This document shows positions 45,597-57,221 of a DNA stretch of 63,507 bases, piece after piece. The translations under genes were made by a program, and so were the position numbers. Positions within the stretch are counted from its first letter, which is position 1. Each line of letters begins with the position of its first letter. Source of the DNA: Rhizobium sp. C4 (GTDB lineage Bacteria; Pseudomonadota; Alphaproteobacteria; Rhizobiales; Rhizobiaceae); NCBI RefSeq assembly GCF_021026315.1, contig NZ_JAJNCX010000019.1, positions 1-63,507 on the forward strand, read 5' to 3'. Under the pieces are notes generated by a model. It was not told the DNA's origin, searched no databases, and saw only the letters and a list, made by a program, of their open reading frames with translations.

Positions 45597-45770
45597 TTTG
45601 CAAGAATTTCGCCCCGCAGGACGCTGATGTTCGCGGGGCGGAGACAAGGCCAGAAGAAAAAATTCCGGCCTTTCGAATTTGGGGCTTGCCAACGCGAATT
45701 TGCAGCGTTATCAAGCCGCCACCTTCCGGGACCCCAATCCCGGGCTCGCAGCCGAAAGGCTCGCAAGGAT

Positions 45771-45846
<76 letters not shown>

Positions 45847-45921
45847 AACCTTCTCCGGACCATGAACACGATATTGACCGCGCAACGTGTCAGGCGTGTT
45901 AAATGAGCGCGCTGCGCACGC

Positions 45922-46023
45922 TCACTCCACAGCGACAACTGACAAAAGGTCGACGGCCACCATCGATGCCGCCACAAGCGCCAGGATGCCGTAGGTCGTC
46001 CATTTCACGAAAGTCTTGTTCAC
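45922..46023 (-). CDS. Tiny hydrophobic membrane protein (33 residues)
   Basis: Starts at GTG 46023 with GGAGAG six bases upstream and ends at TGA 45922-45924. The product, MNKTFVKWTTYGILALVAAS then MVAVDLLSVVAVE, has a short basic start and a single hydrophobic helix of about 20 residues, the layout of small bitopic membrane proteins. Too short for most gene finders. Support is the ribosome-binding site and topology; conservation is untested. It lies between tRNA-Ala and the TadG-like gene. Confidence 0.45.
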   Translation of the reverse strand: MNKTFVKWTTYGILALVAASMVAVDLLSVVAVE

Positions 46024-46117
46024 GCCGTCTCTCCATGCGGGTTTCCGATGGAGGGTAAACTGGTGGCGTCATGTGGGGATTTCAAGACGGAACGCGCCGC
46101 CAATCGATGCCTTCGGA

Positions 46118-47329
46118 TCAGTTGGTCATGCGCGTCGTCTGATTCGCCACCTTGCCGCCGATATCGCTGAAGGCCCTGATGAGGCTGGGCATATCGGACG
46201 CCTTGTAGGCGTTCGAGGCATCGCCTGAGCAGGACTTCAGCAACGCCTCTCCGTTCGGCGGCGCCATGTAGGCGACCGTGAAGATGATGACGCCTGCGCT
46301 ACGCGCGGCGGTGCAGGTCGCCAGCGTTTTGCTGTCGAGTGCAGGATTCCAGTTGCCGCTGTTGCCGGTGTTTTCGCCGTCCGTCATGAGAACGATGAAC
46401 TTCTTGAACTGCTTGTTGCCCTTGGAGGTCTGCGTGCTCGCCTCTGTCGCGGCGTTCAGCGCGGAGTTGGCCGTGCTCATGCCGCCGGTCATGTCGGTGC
46501 CGCCGGTCGGATTGGCCGGCAGTGCTGTCACATAGTCGCGAGAAGACTTCGTGCCCCAGGCCAGGTTGGAAGGCGTCTGCGTCTGGTCATTGAACGAGAC
46601 GACGCCGGTGCGGACGAGAGAATTGGTCGTATCGACCGACTCGATCGAGTCCATCTGATCGAACAGGGCTGCCGCCGCCGTCTTCAGCGACGACATCTTG
46701 TTGATGTAGCAAGGCTTGCCGTAGGACTGGTAGGGCCAGTTGTCTTCGAAATACTGCCAGCAGCCATTGGGCTGGCTTGTATCCTGGGTGTTGGTCGGCC
46801 ATGACATGGAACCCGACCGGTCGACCACCAGATAAAGCGACAGCGCTGTCGCCGTCTGCGCCTGGCTCGTCGCCGTGCTGCTTCCACCCACCGTGCGGTT
46901 GCCGGCGGAATGAAACGCGGAGAAGGCCAGCATCTGCGACGTGAACTTGCCGGTCACCTTGACGGTGTAGTCCTTCTTGTTGCCACTGCCCTGGCTCGTG
47001 ACCGTAGCAACCAGCGAAGCCTTCAGTTCCTTCACCTGCGCATCCGAAAGCGTCGACGAAATCTGGCCGGAGGCAATGCGCATGGCGAAATTCTGCGCCT
47101 GCGACGTCGTGATGTCGCCATTGGTCAGCGCCGAGGCTGTCGCAAGCGATGCTGCGTCCAGCGACTCGGAAAGCTTCGACTTGTCCGAAAGAAGCTTGGA
47201 GATATCGAGGCTGACGGCAACAGCCCCCAGAATCACGGGTATCAGAATCGCGGAAAGGATCCCGAAATTGCCTTGCTTGTTGCCCGCCAAACGGCCGGCC
47301 ATCGACTTCAAAGAGCCATGAATGCGCAT
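46118..47329 (-). CDS. TadG-like protein with VWA domain
   Basis: A 403-residue protein with an N-terminal TadE/TadG-type membrane segment (NKQGNFGILSAILIPVILGAVAVSLDISK, about residues 17-45) followed by a von Willebrand factor A domain with a complete MIDAS: LVVDRSGSMSW, TGGTDMTGGM and IVLMTDGENTGNSGN. Such proteins belong to the Tad/Flp pilus and related surface systems, where they are thought to act at the envelope. No tad/cpa cluster is nearby, so this is an orphan copy. Start ATG 47329. Confidence 0.88.
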   Translation of the reverse strand: MRIHGSLKSMAGRLAGNKQGNFGILSAILIPVILGAVAVSLDISKLLSDKSKLSESLDAASLATASALTNGDITTSQAQNFAMRIASGQISSTLSDAQVKELKASLVATVTSQGSGNKKDYTVKVTGKFTSQMLAFSAFHSAGNRTVGGSSTATSQAQTATALSLYLVVDRSGSMSWPTNTQDTSQPNGCWQYFEDNWPYQSYGKPCYINKMSSLKTAAAALFDQMDSIESVDTTNSLVRTGVVSFNDQTQTPSNLAWGTKSSRDYVTALPANPTGGTDMTGGMSTANSALNAATEASTQTSKGNKQFKKFIVLMTDGENTGNSGNWNPALDSKTLATCTAARSAGVIIFTVAYMAPPNGEALLKSCSGDASNAYKASDMPSLIRAFSDIGGKVANQTTRMTN

Positions 47330-47550
47330 GACGAGTTCAACTTCCGTGCTGACAGATGGCTTTTTATAGATGTGAGGGGATTAACATCCTCCTTCCACGA
47401 TCCGAAAAATTTGAATGATGGTCCGATTTTCGACAAAACTCGGATTCGGCTTAAACGTTTATCAACGAAGTCTGAAATAGCCCGGCTCAAGCCTCACGGA
47501 AGCTCAGACACCTATGTTGCAGACAGACGGGCCGCAGCTGGGAGGGCTTC

Positions 47551-48198
47551 ATGGGTTTCGCCGATATCCTGAACTATGCGGGCATCGCCGTTTTCGCGGC
47601 GACCGGCGCCCTGTCGGCATCGCGAAAGCAGATGGACATCATCGGCTTCCTGTTTCTGGCTATTGTCACGGCGGTCGGCGGCGGAACGCTCAGGGACCTG
47701 ATCCTCGGCAACGTGCCGGTCTTCTGGGTCGTCAATCCGATCTACATCATGGTCTGCACGGGCGTCGCCGTGCTGCTGTTCTTTACCGCGCATCTGCTGG
47801 AATCGCGCTATGTCTGGCTGCTCTGGCTCGACGCGATCGGACTGGCGGCCTATTGCGTGATCGGCGCGCAGAAGGGACTGGAAGCGTCAGGCTCGCCGAC
47901 CGTCGCCATCGTCACCGGCGTGCTCACCGCCGCCTTCGGCGGCATCCTGCGCGACCTGCTGACGGGAGAACCCTCCGTCCTCCTCCGGCCCGAGATCTAT
48001 GTGACGGCAGCCCTTGCCGGCGCCGGCGCCTATACGGCCCTTGTCCAGCTTGATCTGTCGCATGCGCTGTCGGCGGCCATCGCCGCGCTGGTCGCCTTCA
48101 TCATCCGTGGCGGCGCGCTGAAATTCGGCTGGCGCCTTACCGGCTACCGCCAGCGACCCGGGCGCCATCCGGACGAAATTCCGTCCATGCGCCGATAA
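47551..48198 (+). CDS. TRIC/UPF0126 family membrane channel protein
   Basis: Seven-helix membrane protein of the trimeric intracellular cation channel (TRIC; UPF0126/YicG) family. The 215-residue protein has the internal repeat with the conserved glycine motif in both halves: AVGGGTLRDLILGNVPV and AFGGILRDLLTGEPSVL. Prokaryotic members conduct monovalent cations in vitro; the physiological role is unclear, with glycine transport proposed for some. Start ATG 47551 has GGGAGG just upstream. Single gene; 47330-47550 upstream contains AT-rich sequence but no other clear feature. Confidence 0.9.
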   Translation: MGFADILNYAGIAVFAATGALSASRKQMDIIGFLFLAIVTAVGGGTLRDLILGNVPVFWVVNPIYIMVCTGVAVLLFFTAHLLESRYVWLLWLDAIGLAAYCVIGAQKGLEASGSPTVAIVTGVLTAAFGGILRDLLTGEPSVLLRPEIYVTAALAGAGAYTALVQLDLSHALSAAIAALVAFIIRGGALKFGWRLTGYRQRPGRHPDEIPSMRR

Positions 48199-48301
48199 GT
48201 CCGGCCACGGCTATTGAGCCTTGCTAAAAGCAGGCTTCAGATTTTCGGATCAATGAGGAAAAGATTGAGGCGAGGTCCAGCAAGCGAACCGCTTCAGCAG
48301 A

Positions 48302-48724
48302 TCAGCGCGTCGCCTTGCGGCGCAGACGGATGACCACGTCGACATGGGCGATTTCCATGCCTTCCGGCGGCTCCGGCAGGTTGCTGATCTCGAGATTGCT
48401 CACCGGAATATCGACGACTTCGCTGTCGCCTTCGACATAGAAGTGATGATGGTCGGAGACATTCGTGTCGAAATAGGTCTTGGCGCTCTCGATGGCGAGC
48501 ACGCGCAGCAGGCCGGCTTCGGTGAACTGGTGCAGCGTGTTGTAGACGGTCGCCAGAGACACCGGCACGCCCGCAAAGGTCGCCTCTTCATGCAGCTCTT
48601 CGGCCGTCAGATGGCGGTCGCCCTTGGCGAACAGCAAATCCGCAAGCGCAATCCGCTGCCGCGTCGGCCGCAAGCCGGAGTGGCGCAGCCTGCTTTCGGT
48701 ATCAGGAAGCATCGAAGGGTTCAT
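48302..48724 (-). CDS. irr: Iron response regulator Irr (Fur family)
   Basis: Fur-superfamily regulator that in rhizobia represses heme and iron-using genes under iron limitation and is controlled by heme. The 140-residue protein has the winged helix (LRPTRQRIALADLLFAKGDRHLTAEELHEEA; VSLATVYNTLHQFTEAGLLRV) and the Irr-type metal/heme region SDHHHFYVEGDSEVVDIP in place of Fur Cys motifs. Start ATG 48724. It is divergent from fabA across 425 bp, a rhizobial arrangement. No iron control element was recognised by eye in that gap. Confidence 0.93.
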   Translation of the reverse strand: MNPSMLPDTESRLRHSGLRPTRQRIALADLLFAKGDRHLTAEELHEEATFAGVPVSLATVYNTLHQFTEAGLLRVLAIESAKTYFDTNVSDHHHFYVEGDSEVVDIPVSNLEISNLPEPPEGMEIAHVDVVIRLRRKATR

Positions 48725-49149
48725 GCGTCTCAAGCCGTCTTGCTACATCGGTATAAAAGTGGACGAATTCACTACTGTTTATCATATATCGCGCCGCCGA
48801 CGCCGTTGCAACCGCTTCATGTCAGCCGAAGGCCGCAAAAACCTGTCGTTAAGCGCATCAACACGAAAACAGTACTGGCTGCAGGCTTGCAACTCGACTA
48901 AGAAACCGCACAATGAAGCTGGTATCGTGGCCGGCAAGGGCGAAAGCCCGATTGGGGGAATTGCAAGGTCCAGCGCCAAGCGCCATATGAGGCAGCGCGC
49001 GCCGTATCCGGGCCTTGGGAGTTTCCCCCGCGTAGATTTTTTTGCTAGAGGCTTCCGGAGCGATATCCTCCTGAGCCTTATGCAAGGTGGGCAATGTCGC
49101 GGCTGAACCAAGAACGCGGTTCGCAGACGGAATTAGGGACCTGCATTTG
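48725..49149. other. irr-fabA divergent intergenic region
   Basis: 425 bp without a supported gene. It must hold the promoters of irr and of fabA. An AT-rich stretch at about 48765-48790 (TTTATCATATAT) is the best candidate for the irr promoter. No palindrome resembling a known iron or fatty-acid operator was recognised, and I see no small gene with a good ribosome-binding site. Confidence 0.4.
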
Positions 49150-49665
49150 ATGACCTCCAGGAAGTCCAGTTTTACATACGAAGAGATTTTGACCTGCTCG
49201 CACGGGCAGATGTTCGGCCCGGGCAATGCGCAATTGCCGCTGCCGCCGATGCTGATGCTGCACAGGATCACCGAAATCTCCGAAACAGGCGGTCCGAACG
49301 ACAAGGGTTTCGCGCGTGCGGAATTCGACATCACGCCCGATCTCTGGTTCTTCCCCTGCCATTTCGAAGGCGATCCGGTGATGCCGGGCTGCCTCGGCCT
49401 CGATGCGCTCTGGCAGCTCACGGGCTTCTATCTCGGCTGGCTCGGCGAGCCCGGCAAGGGCCGCGCCATCTCCACCGGCGAGGTGAAGTTCACCGGCCAG
49501 ATCACGCCTGAGACGAAGCTGGTCGAATTCGGCATCGACTTCAAGCGCGTCATGCGCGGCCGCCTCGTGCTCGGCATTGCCGATGGCTGGGTGAAGGCCG
49601 ACGGTGTCGAGGTCTTCAAGGCCGCTGACCTTCGTGTGGGGCTTTTCAAGGAAAAGGCAGCCTGA
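49150..49665 (+). CDS. fabA: 3-hydroxydecanoyl-ACP dehydratase/isomerase
   Basis: Dehydrates 3-hydroxydecanoyl-ACP and isomerises trans-2- to cis-3-decenoyl-ACP, the entry point of anaerobic unsaturated fatty acid synthesis. The 171-residue hot-dog-fold protein has the catalytic His in [15 protein letters not shown] and the Asp in [16 protein letters not shown]. Start ATG 49150 ([16 protein letters not shown]). fabB and fabI follow in the same direction, so one operon probably supplies dehydration, condensation and reduction for unsaturated lipids. Confidence 0.98.
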   Translation: MTSRKSSFTYEEILTCSHGQMFGPGNAQLPLPPMLMLHRITEISETGGPNDKGFARAEFDITPDLWFFPCHFEGDPVMPGCLGLDALWQLTGFYLGWLGEPGKGRAISTGEVKFTGQITPETKLVEFGIDFKRVMRGRLVLGIADGWVKADGVEVFKAADLRVGLFKEKAA

Positions 49666-49804
49666 CGCCCCGTCAGATGCTGAATTGGGCCGCATTTGGG
49701 CGGCAGTCAATCTCGCGCGCGGCAAAGCGTCGTGCCGAAGACACGAGGGAGGAAAGGCCAGATCACGGCCTTTCATGCTTCCGGTTAGAAGAAGGTAAGG
49801 ATAC

Positions 49805-51037
49805 ATGAGACGGGTCGTCATCACGGGTCTCGGAATTGTTTCGTCGATCGGCAACAATGCTGACGAGGTCACGCAGTCGCTGAAGGATGCCCGTTCCGGC
49901 ATCAGCGCATCGCCGGACTTCGCTGAACACGGCTTCCGCTGCCAGGTCTGGGGCCGCCCGACGCTGGGCGCCGAACAGCTGGCCGAGATGGTCGACCGTC
50001 GCGCCATGCGCTTCCTGTCGCAGGGCGGTGCCTGGAACCATGTCGCCATGAAGCAGGCGATTGCCGATGCCGGCCTCGTCGAAGGCGACTATGCCGAAAA
50101 CGAGCGTGTCGGCATCATCATGGGCTCCGGCGGCCCCTCGACCCGCCAGGTCGTGGAAGCAGCCGACATCACCCGCGCCAACAAGAGCCCGAAGCGCATC
50201 GGCCCGTTTGCCGTGCCGAAGGCCATGTCCTCGACCGCATCTGCCACGCTTGCCACCTGGTTCAAGATCCACGGCGTCAACTATTCGATCTCGTCTGCCT
50301 GCTCGACCTCGGCGCATTGCATCGGCAATGCCGCAGAGATGATCCAGTGGGGCAAGCAGGACATGATGTTCGCCGGCGGCCACGAAGACCTCGACTGGAC
50401 CATGTCGAACCTCTTCGATGCCATGGGCGCCATGTCCTCCAAGTATAACGACACGCCCGCAACCGCATCGCGCGCCTATGACGCCTCGCGTGACGGCTTC
50501 GTGATTGCCGGCGGCGCCGGCGTTCTGGTTCTCGAAGAACTCGAACACGCCAAGGCCCGCGGCGCCAGGATCTACGCCGAAATCACCGGCTATGGCGCCA
50601 CCTCCGACGGCTACGACATGGTCGCTCCCTCGGGCGAAGGCGCAATGCGCTGCATGCGCCAGGCGCTGAAGACCGTGCAGGGCGAAGTCGACTACATCAA
50701 CACCCACGGCACCTCGACGCCGGTTGGCGACAGCAAGGAAATCGGCGCGATCCGCGAAGTTTTCGGCGACCGCATTCCGCACATCCAGTCGACCAAGTCG
50801 CTGACGGGCCATTCGCTCGGCGCTGCCGGCGTGCAGGAATCCATCTACGGCCTCCTGATGATGCAGAACCGCTTCATCGGCGAAAGCGCCCACATCACCG
50901 AGCTGGACCCGGAATTCGATGGCGTTCCGATCGTGCGGAAGCGCATCGACGATGCGAAGATCGACACCGTCCTTTCGAACTCCTTCGGCTTCGGCGGAAC
51001 CAATGCCACGCTGGTCTTCCAGCGCTACAACGGATAA
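49805..51037 (+). CDS. fabB: 3-oxoacyl-ACP synthase I
   Basis: Condensing enzyme that elongates acyl-ACPs, including the cis-3-decenoyl intermediate from FabA. The 410-residue thiolase-fold protein has the catalytic Cys in [12 protein letters not shown] and the two histidines in [11 protein letters not shown] and [12 protein letters not shown], with the C-terminal [13 protein letters not shown]. Start ATG 49805 is preceded by a purine-rich AAGAAGGTAAGGA. The fabI start is 5 bp after its stop. Confidence 0.98.
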   Translation: MRRVVITGLGIVSSIGNNADEVTQSLKDARSGISASPDFAEHGFRCQVWGRPTLGAEQLAEMVDRRAMRFLSQGGAWNHVAMKQAIADAGLVEGDYAENERVGIIMGSGGPSTRQVVEAADITRANKSPKRIGPFAVPKAMSSTASATLATWFKIHGVNYSISSACSTSAHCIGNAAEMIQWGKQDMMFAGGHEDLDWTMSNLFDAMGAMSSKYNDTPATASRAYDASRDGFVIAGGAGVLVLEELEHAKARGARIYAEITGYGATSDGYDMVAPSGEGAMRCMRQALKTVQGEVDYINTHGTSTPVGDSKEIGAIREVFGDRIPHIQSTKSLTGHSLGAAGVQESIYGLLMMQNRFIGESAHITELDPEFDGVPIVRKRIDDAKIDTVLSNSFGFGGTNATLVFQRYNG

Positions 51038-51042
51038 TTTCC

Positions 51043-51849
51043 ATGACGGGTTTCATGCAGGGTAAACGCGGCCTCATCATGGGGGTTGCCAACAATCATT
51101 CCATCGCCTGGGGCATTTCCAAGGCGCTTCATGCGCAGGGCGCGGAACTCGCCTTCACCTTTCAGGGCGAGGCGCTGGGCAAGCGCGTGAAGCCGCTAGC
51201 CGCCGAAGTCAATTCCGACATCGTGCTGCCCTGCGACGTCGAGGACATCGCCTCTGTAGATGCGGTCTTCGCGGCCCTGAAGGAGCGCTGGGGCACGATC
51301 GACTTCGTCGTGCATGCCATCGGCTTCTCCGACAAGAACGAGCTGAAGGGCCTCTATGCCGACACCACGCGCGAGAATTTCGTGCGCACCATGGTGATCT
51401 CCTGCTTCTCGTTCACGGAAATCGCCAAGCGCGCCGCATCGATGATGAACCCGGGCGGCTCGATCCTGACGCTGACCTATAACGGCTCGCAGCGCGTGAT
51501 CCCGAACTACAATGTGATGGGTGTTGCCAAGGCAGCGCTTGAGGCCTCGATGCGCTATCTCGCCGCCGATTACGGCCCGCGCGACATCCGCGTCAACGCG
51601 ATCTCGGCAGGCCCGGTGCGTACGCTCGCAGGCGCCGGCATTTCGGACGCACGCGCCATGTATTCCTGGAACCAGAAGAACGCGCCGCTGCGCCGTACGG
51701 CCTCGATCGAGGACATCGGCGGCTCGGCGCTTTATCTGCTGAGCGACCTGTCGCGCGGCGTCACCGGCGAAGTGCATTATGTCGATGCCGGCTACAACAT
51801 CACCTCCATGCCGGTGCTCGACCAGCTGATGAAGTCCGACCAGGACTGA
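51043..51849 (+). CDS. fabI: Enoyl-ACP reductase [NADH]
   Basis: NAD(P)H-dependent reductase for the last step of each elongation cycle. The 268-residue SDR protein has the cofactor motif MGVANNHSIAWGISKAL, the catalytic Tyr-x6-Lys in PNYNVMGVAKAALEAS, and the FabI C-terminal region LRRTASIEDIGGSALYLLSD. It is the third gene of the fab operon and is followed by a terminator at 51879. Many rhizobia carry two fabI copies; only one is visible here. Confidence 0.97.
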   Translation: MTGFMQGKRGLIMGVANNHSIAWGISKALHAQGAELAFTFQGEALGKRVKPLAAEVNSDIVLPCDVEDIASVDAVFAALKERWGTIDFVVHAIGFSDKNELKGLYADTTRENFVRTMVISCFSFTEIAKRAASMMNPGGSILTLTYNGSQRVIPNYNVMGVAKAALEASMRYLAADYGPRDIRVNAISAGPVRTLAGAGISDARAMYSWNQKNAPLRRTASIEDIGGSALYLLSDLSRGVTGEVHYVDAGYNITSMPVLDQLMKSDQD

Positions 51850-51878
51850 TCGCTGCAACGCATTGCTGAAAAGAGTGA

Positions 51879-51909
51879 GGCCCGGTCGTTGGGAGCGACC
51901 GGGCCTTTT
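51879..51909 (+). terminator. Rho-independent terminator of the fab operon
   Basis: GGCCCGGTCG (51879-51888) and CGACCGGGCC (51896-51905) form a perfect 10-bp stem with a 7-base loop, followed by TTTT. It is 30 bp after the fabI stop. Confidence 0.88.
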
Positions 51910-52021
51910 CCGTGGGATGGGTCCGCCATCGGCGCGATGGCAATCAGGTCAACGCAGCAATGGCATCAAGACGACCGACAGCCGATACGCAGAAACTTCA
52001 AGCGCCGCTTTCATCCCCGGA

Positions 52022-52270
52022 TTAATCGTTGCAGTCGATCACCTTCATCGAATCCGCCACGCAGACGGCATGCATGCGGTTTTGTGCGCCGAGCTTGCGC
52101 TCAGCACAGAAAAGCAGGGTCTCGACCTCCTGCGTCGCCAAGGCAAGCTTGCGGGCGATCGATTCCACGCCATGACCGGCCCCTGTGAGGGCAAGACACC
52201 TCAGTTCCGACCGGGTCAAGGTTTCGACAAGCGAAACGCTTTCGCCGACCATGCGCGCAGGAATGGTCAC
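52022..52270 (-). CDS. Orphan LuxR-type helix-turn-helix protein
   Basis: An 82-residue protein consisting of little more than a LuxR/FixJ-type DNA-binding domain: TLTRSELRCLALTGAGHGVESIARKLALATQEVETLLFCAERKLGA (about residues 18-63), with a short C-terminal tail. There is no receiver or autoinducer domain. I choose GTG 52270 because GGAGA lies seven bases upstream; a TTG at 52282 would add four residues. It stands alone between the fab operon and an AraC-type gene. Its regulatory target is unknown. Confidence 0.8.
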   Translation of the reverse strand: MTIPARMVGESVSLVETLTRSELRCLALTGAGHGVESIARKLALATQEVETLLFCAERKLGAQNRMHAVCVADSMKVIDCND

Positions 52271-52431
52271 AATAGTCTCCAAAAGACGGTTTCAAAGCGC
52301 TTTAGAAAGCGCGAAAAAATTATGCGCTCGATCCGAGCTGGACCCGCGCATCTCATGAGCGAATATATAAACCGGATTTATCAATCTGTCTTTGACAGAC
52401 CGTGCCAATCGCTTGACATTTGCGCACAATC

Positions 52432-53496
52432 TTATGAACGGGAGGCGCTGTCTTTGACTTTCGTCAAATCTGGACCACGACTGGTGCTTCGGTACTCACG
52501 CGGTGTCGTTCCGAACCAGCGATGGAAGGAGCGGGTAAAGACGCTGGGGGCGGAATAGCCGAGCCTGTAGGACACTTCGGTCGCGCTGAGCGCCGTCTGG
52601 GTCATCAGATGTTCCGCAAGCCGCCGCCGCAGGCCGTCGCGCAGTTCGTTCAGCGTCGTGTCGAGCTCGGCAAGACGACGCTGCAGCGTTCGTTCGGACA
52701 CGCCGAAAAAGCTCGCTGCCGAGGCGAGCGTGATTTCGTCTTCCGACATCCGGGACAGGATGAAGCGCTCCATCTCCTCGCGGAAATCCGCTTCCTCGGT
52801 CAATTCAGGGCGAAGTTGCCGGCATTGCAGGTCCATCAGCTCGAAAAGCTTCGGATCTGCATTTGGATTGGTCAGGGACAGAAGTCCGGAGGGAACCCAC
52901 ATGCTGTTGATGCGACAGTCGAATGTCAGGTGGCTTGCGATGTTTTCGCGATAGAACCGCAGATCGGAGGGCGGCTTGCGCTCCAGCTCGACCTCGATTG
53001 CGGCAGTCCTGGCCCCGAACAGATGGCGGATATGGCGCATGACCAGCGTGATGCCGAGATCGACAAACTGGTCGCGTTTCACGATGACGGGTGCGAATGT
53101 CCAGCGATAGACGAGGTAATTCTCCTCGACCTCCAGCCGCCCGTAGCTGGTCTGGGCGCTGTATTGCATGTGTTCGGCCTGGAAGCGCAGGAAATGCTCA
53201 AGCGTCGGTGCAGCCATCAATCCGTAACCGAAGGGACCCGTCGAGCCGGCCTTGTATTGCAGGCCGAACTTCAGCCCAAAAGCCTCGTCCTTCGTCGCAT
53301 CGGCGCAATATTCCAGAAGCGCACAGAAGCGCCCGAGGCTCACCCGTTCGACCATCGAGCTGAAGAGTGTCGGTTCGATCCCGATCCGCCGGCATTCCGG
53401 CCGAATATCGAGGCCATACCCTTGCGCAAACTCCACCAGCCCCGCGCCCATTCCGGACACGATGCTATAGCGATCTGAAAATGCGTCCCCCGGCAT
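52432..53496 (-). CDS. AraC family transcriptional regulator
   Basis: A 354-residue regulator with an N-terminal Arabinose_bd-like ligand domain (FAQGYGLDIRPECRRIG; FGYGLMAAPTLEHFLRF) and a C-terminal double HTH (ITLASAASFFGVSERTLQRRLAELDTTLNELRDGLRRRLAEHLM; SATEVSYRLGYSAPSVFTRSFHRWFGTTPREYR). This architecture matches the AraC_N/OruR group, often involved in catabolism or quorum-related traits. Start ATG 53496 with TGGGG upstream; an ATG at 53544 would add 16 residues. No target operon is adjacent. Confidence 0.9.
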   Translation of the reverse strand: MPGDAFSDRYSIVSGMGAGLVEFAQGYGLDIRPECRRIGIEPTLFSSMVERVSLGRFCALLEYCADATKDEAFGLKFGLQYKAGSTGPFGYGLMAAPTLEHFLRFQAEHMQYSAQTSYGRLEVEENYLVYRWTFAPVIVKRDQFVDLGITLVMRHIRHLFGARTAAIEVELERKPPSDLRFYRENIASHLTFDCRINSMWVPSGLLSLTNPNADPKLFELMDLQCRQLRPELTEEADFREEMERFILSRMSEDEITLASAASFFGVSERTLQRRLAELDTTLNELRDGLRRRLAEHLMTQTALSATEVSYRLGYSAPSVFTRSFHRWFGTTPREYRSTSRGPDLTKVKDSASRS

Positions 53497-53646
53497 GGCA
53501 GCCCCAGATGTAAAATAAGCGGCGTCTAATGTTAAGACGCACATATATCTTAGAAAGTCTAGGTGTCATGCTTTCCAAAGCGCTTGCGAGCGCCAGCGGC
53601 CCGGCAGATGCGGGCTGAAGGGATCAGAAAAGCGTGGCAGATGGGC

Positions 53647-54663
53647 TTATTTGCGCGCCCAAAGGACCTTGTAGCGCGCGTTGCGGCAGGTCTCGCCATG
53701 CGCCTTGAAGAGGGTCGCCAGCGTGTCCTCGTAAGGAAGGCCGCGATTGGCCACCATCAGCAGGTTGCCGCCGATCTTGAGGATATCCGCGGCCCGCTTG
53801 ACGAAGGCGCGACCAAGGGCCGGGTCTGCGGCATGGCCCTCATGGAAGGGTGGGTTCATGATGACGAAGTCATACTTCGCCTTGATCTCCTCGCCTGCCA
53901 CGTCATGCCAGTTGGCATGCGAGGCAAGACCGGGATGTTCGGCGGCCAGATTGCCCTTGGCCATCTGCAGGGCCGCGTAGTCGGCCTCGTAGAGGTCGAG
54001 CGACTTGAGACGCGGCGAGGCATCGGCCAGCATGACCGAAAGATAGCCCCAGCCGGCACCGAGATCGGCCGCAGCGCCATCGAGATCGGTGGGCAGGCGG
54101 CCGGCCAGCAGTTCTGAACCCGCATCCACCTCGGAATAGGAGAACACACCGGGCGCCGTGCGGAACCGGCCTTCGATCAGCGACGGTTCAGGCGCCAGCG
54201 TCGCGGCCAGCGCATCGGCATTCTCGGGACGGACGAACCAGACGGCCTGGCCGTGATATTTCGGCATGTGATCGCAGGCAACGCCAAGCTTGGCAACGCG
54301 CTTGCGCAGCGCCTCGATGCCGTCTTCCTTGGCACCTGCAAGGACGATCATCGCGCCCGGCTTCGTGCGCCGCAGCGCCTCTGCCACGCGGGCCTCGTTG
54401 CCGCCCTTGAACTTGTCGCAGAGCACCAGCGCCAGATCGTAATCGCTGCCCTGTGCGTCCGGCGTGGCAGTAGCCCCGCCAGCGACCAGACGATTGTAGA
54501 CAGGACGGAAGCCCTGCACGCAGGCAATCTCGGCTGCAAAACCTTCCGGCAGGCGAAAGCCCGCTTCAGCCCCGAGGAACAATGCCTTCTGCTCCGCGCC
54601 GGGCGCGTCAAGCGTTCCGATGTCGAAGGGATGGAAGAGGGTTTTCAGCGCGTCGCGAGCCAT
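53647..54663 (-). CDS. rsmC: RsmC-type class I SAM methyltransferase
   Basis: Predicted 16S rRNA m2G methyltransferase of the RsmC/RlmG type. The 338-residue protein has a degenerate N-terminal methyltransferase-like half and a catalytic C-terminal half with the SAM-binding loop AADLGAGWGYLSVML and the N6/N2-guanine-type motif IMNPPFHEGHAADP. Start ATG 54663; a TTG at 54684 would add seven residues. It lies just downstream of pnp on the same strand, after the pnp terminator, so it is probably a separate unit. Assignment to RsmC rather than RlmG is by overall pattern. Confidence 0.82.
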   Translation of the reverse strand: MARDALKTLFHPFDIGTLDAPGAEQKALFLGAEAGFRLPEGFAAEIACVQGFRPVYNRLVAGGATATPDAQGSDYDLALVLCDKFKGGNEARVAEALRRTKPGAMIVLAGAKEDGIEALRKRVAKLGVACDHMPKYHGQAVWFVRPENADALAATLAPEPSLIEGRFRTAPGVFSYSEVDAGSELLAGRLPTDLDGAAADLGAGWGYLSVMLADASPRLKSLDLYEADYAALQMAKGNLAAEHPGLASHANWHDVAGEEIKAKYDFVIMNPPFHEGHAADPALGRAFVKRAADILKIGGNLLMVANRGLPYEDTLATLFKAHGETCRNARYKVLWARK

Positions 54664-54692
54664 GGTGGTCAAATCCGTGTTCAAACAAAAAA

Positions 54693-54715
54693 GGCGCGGG
54701 AACTGGTCCCGCGCC
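54693..54715 (-). terminator. Rho-independent terminator of pnp
   Basis: GGCGCGGGA (54693-54701) pairs with TCCCGCGCC (54707-54715); six A residues at 54687-54692 give a U-tract on the minus strand. It is 21 bp after the pnp stop and just ahead of the rsmC start. Confidence 0.9.
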
Positions 54716-54735
54716 CGATCGGGAATGGCAAACGC

Positions 54736-56883
<2,148 letters not shown>

Positions 56884-57139
56884 GTCTTGTCCTTCAATAG
56901 AAGGCGGATCAGCCGGCTACCCCTTCGGGGAACGCGCGCTTTCGCCTTTTGATGCAGCACATCACGGGCAAGACAACAGGAAGCTTTGGTCCGACTGGTG
57001 AGACATTCCCACCAAAAGCATCCGGCAATCCTGCCCCATGACAGGCCAACGGTTAAGTTGCGGCATTCCGGCCCATCCGGACAGCCAGCGCCCACCCCGG
57101 TTGACGGGAAGGGAATTCTTGAAAAACACCGCGCTCTTT

Positions 57140-57210
57140 GTTTTGAGCAATTCGGTTTTGAGCAATTCGGGGCGCGAAACCGGTTCCCACTTTCGGCTCG
57201 AAATTGCTCT
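57140..57210. repeat. Tandem 15-mer and dispersed palindromic repeat in the rpsO-pnp gap
   Basis: GTTTTGAGCAATTCG occurs twice in direct tandem (57140-57154 and 57155-57169). The second copy starts a dispersed element with AGCAATT ... AATTGCT ends and the core AAACCGGTTCCCACTTT, of which another copy is at 63345-63388. This element type is common between genes in rhizobia. Bases 56884-57139 show nothing else I can assign. Confidence 0.65.
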
Positions 57211-57221
57211 AGGCGGTGCGA

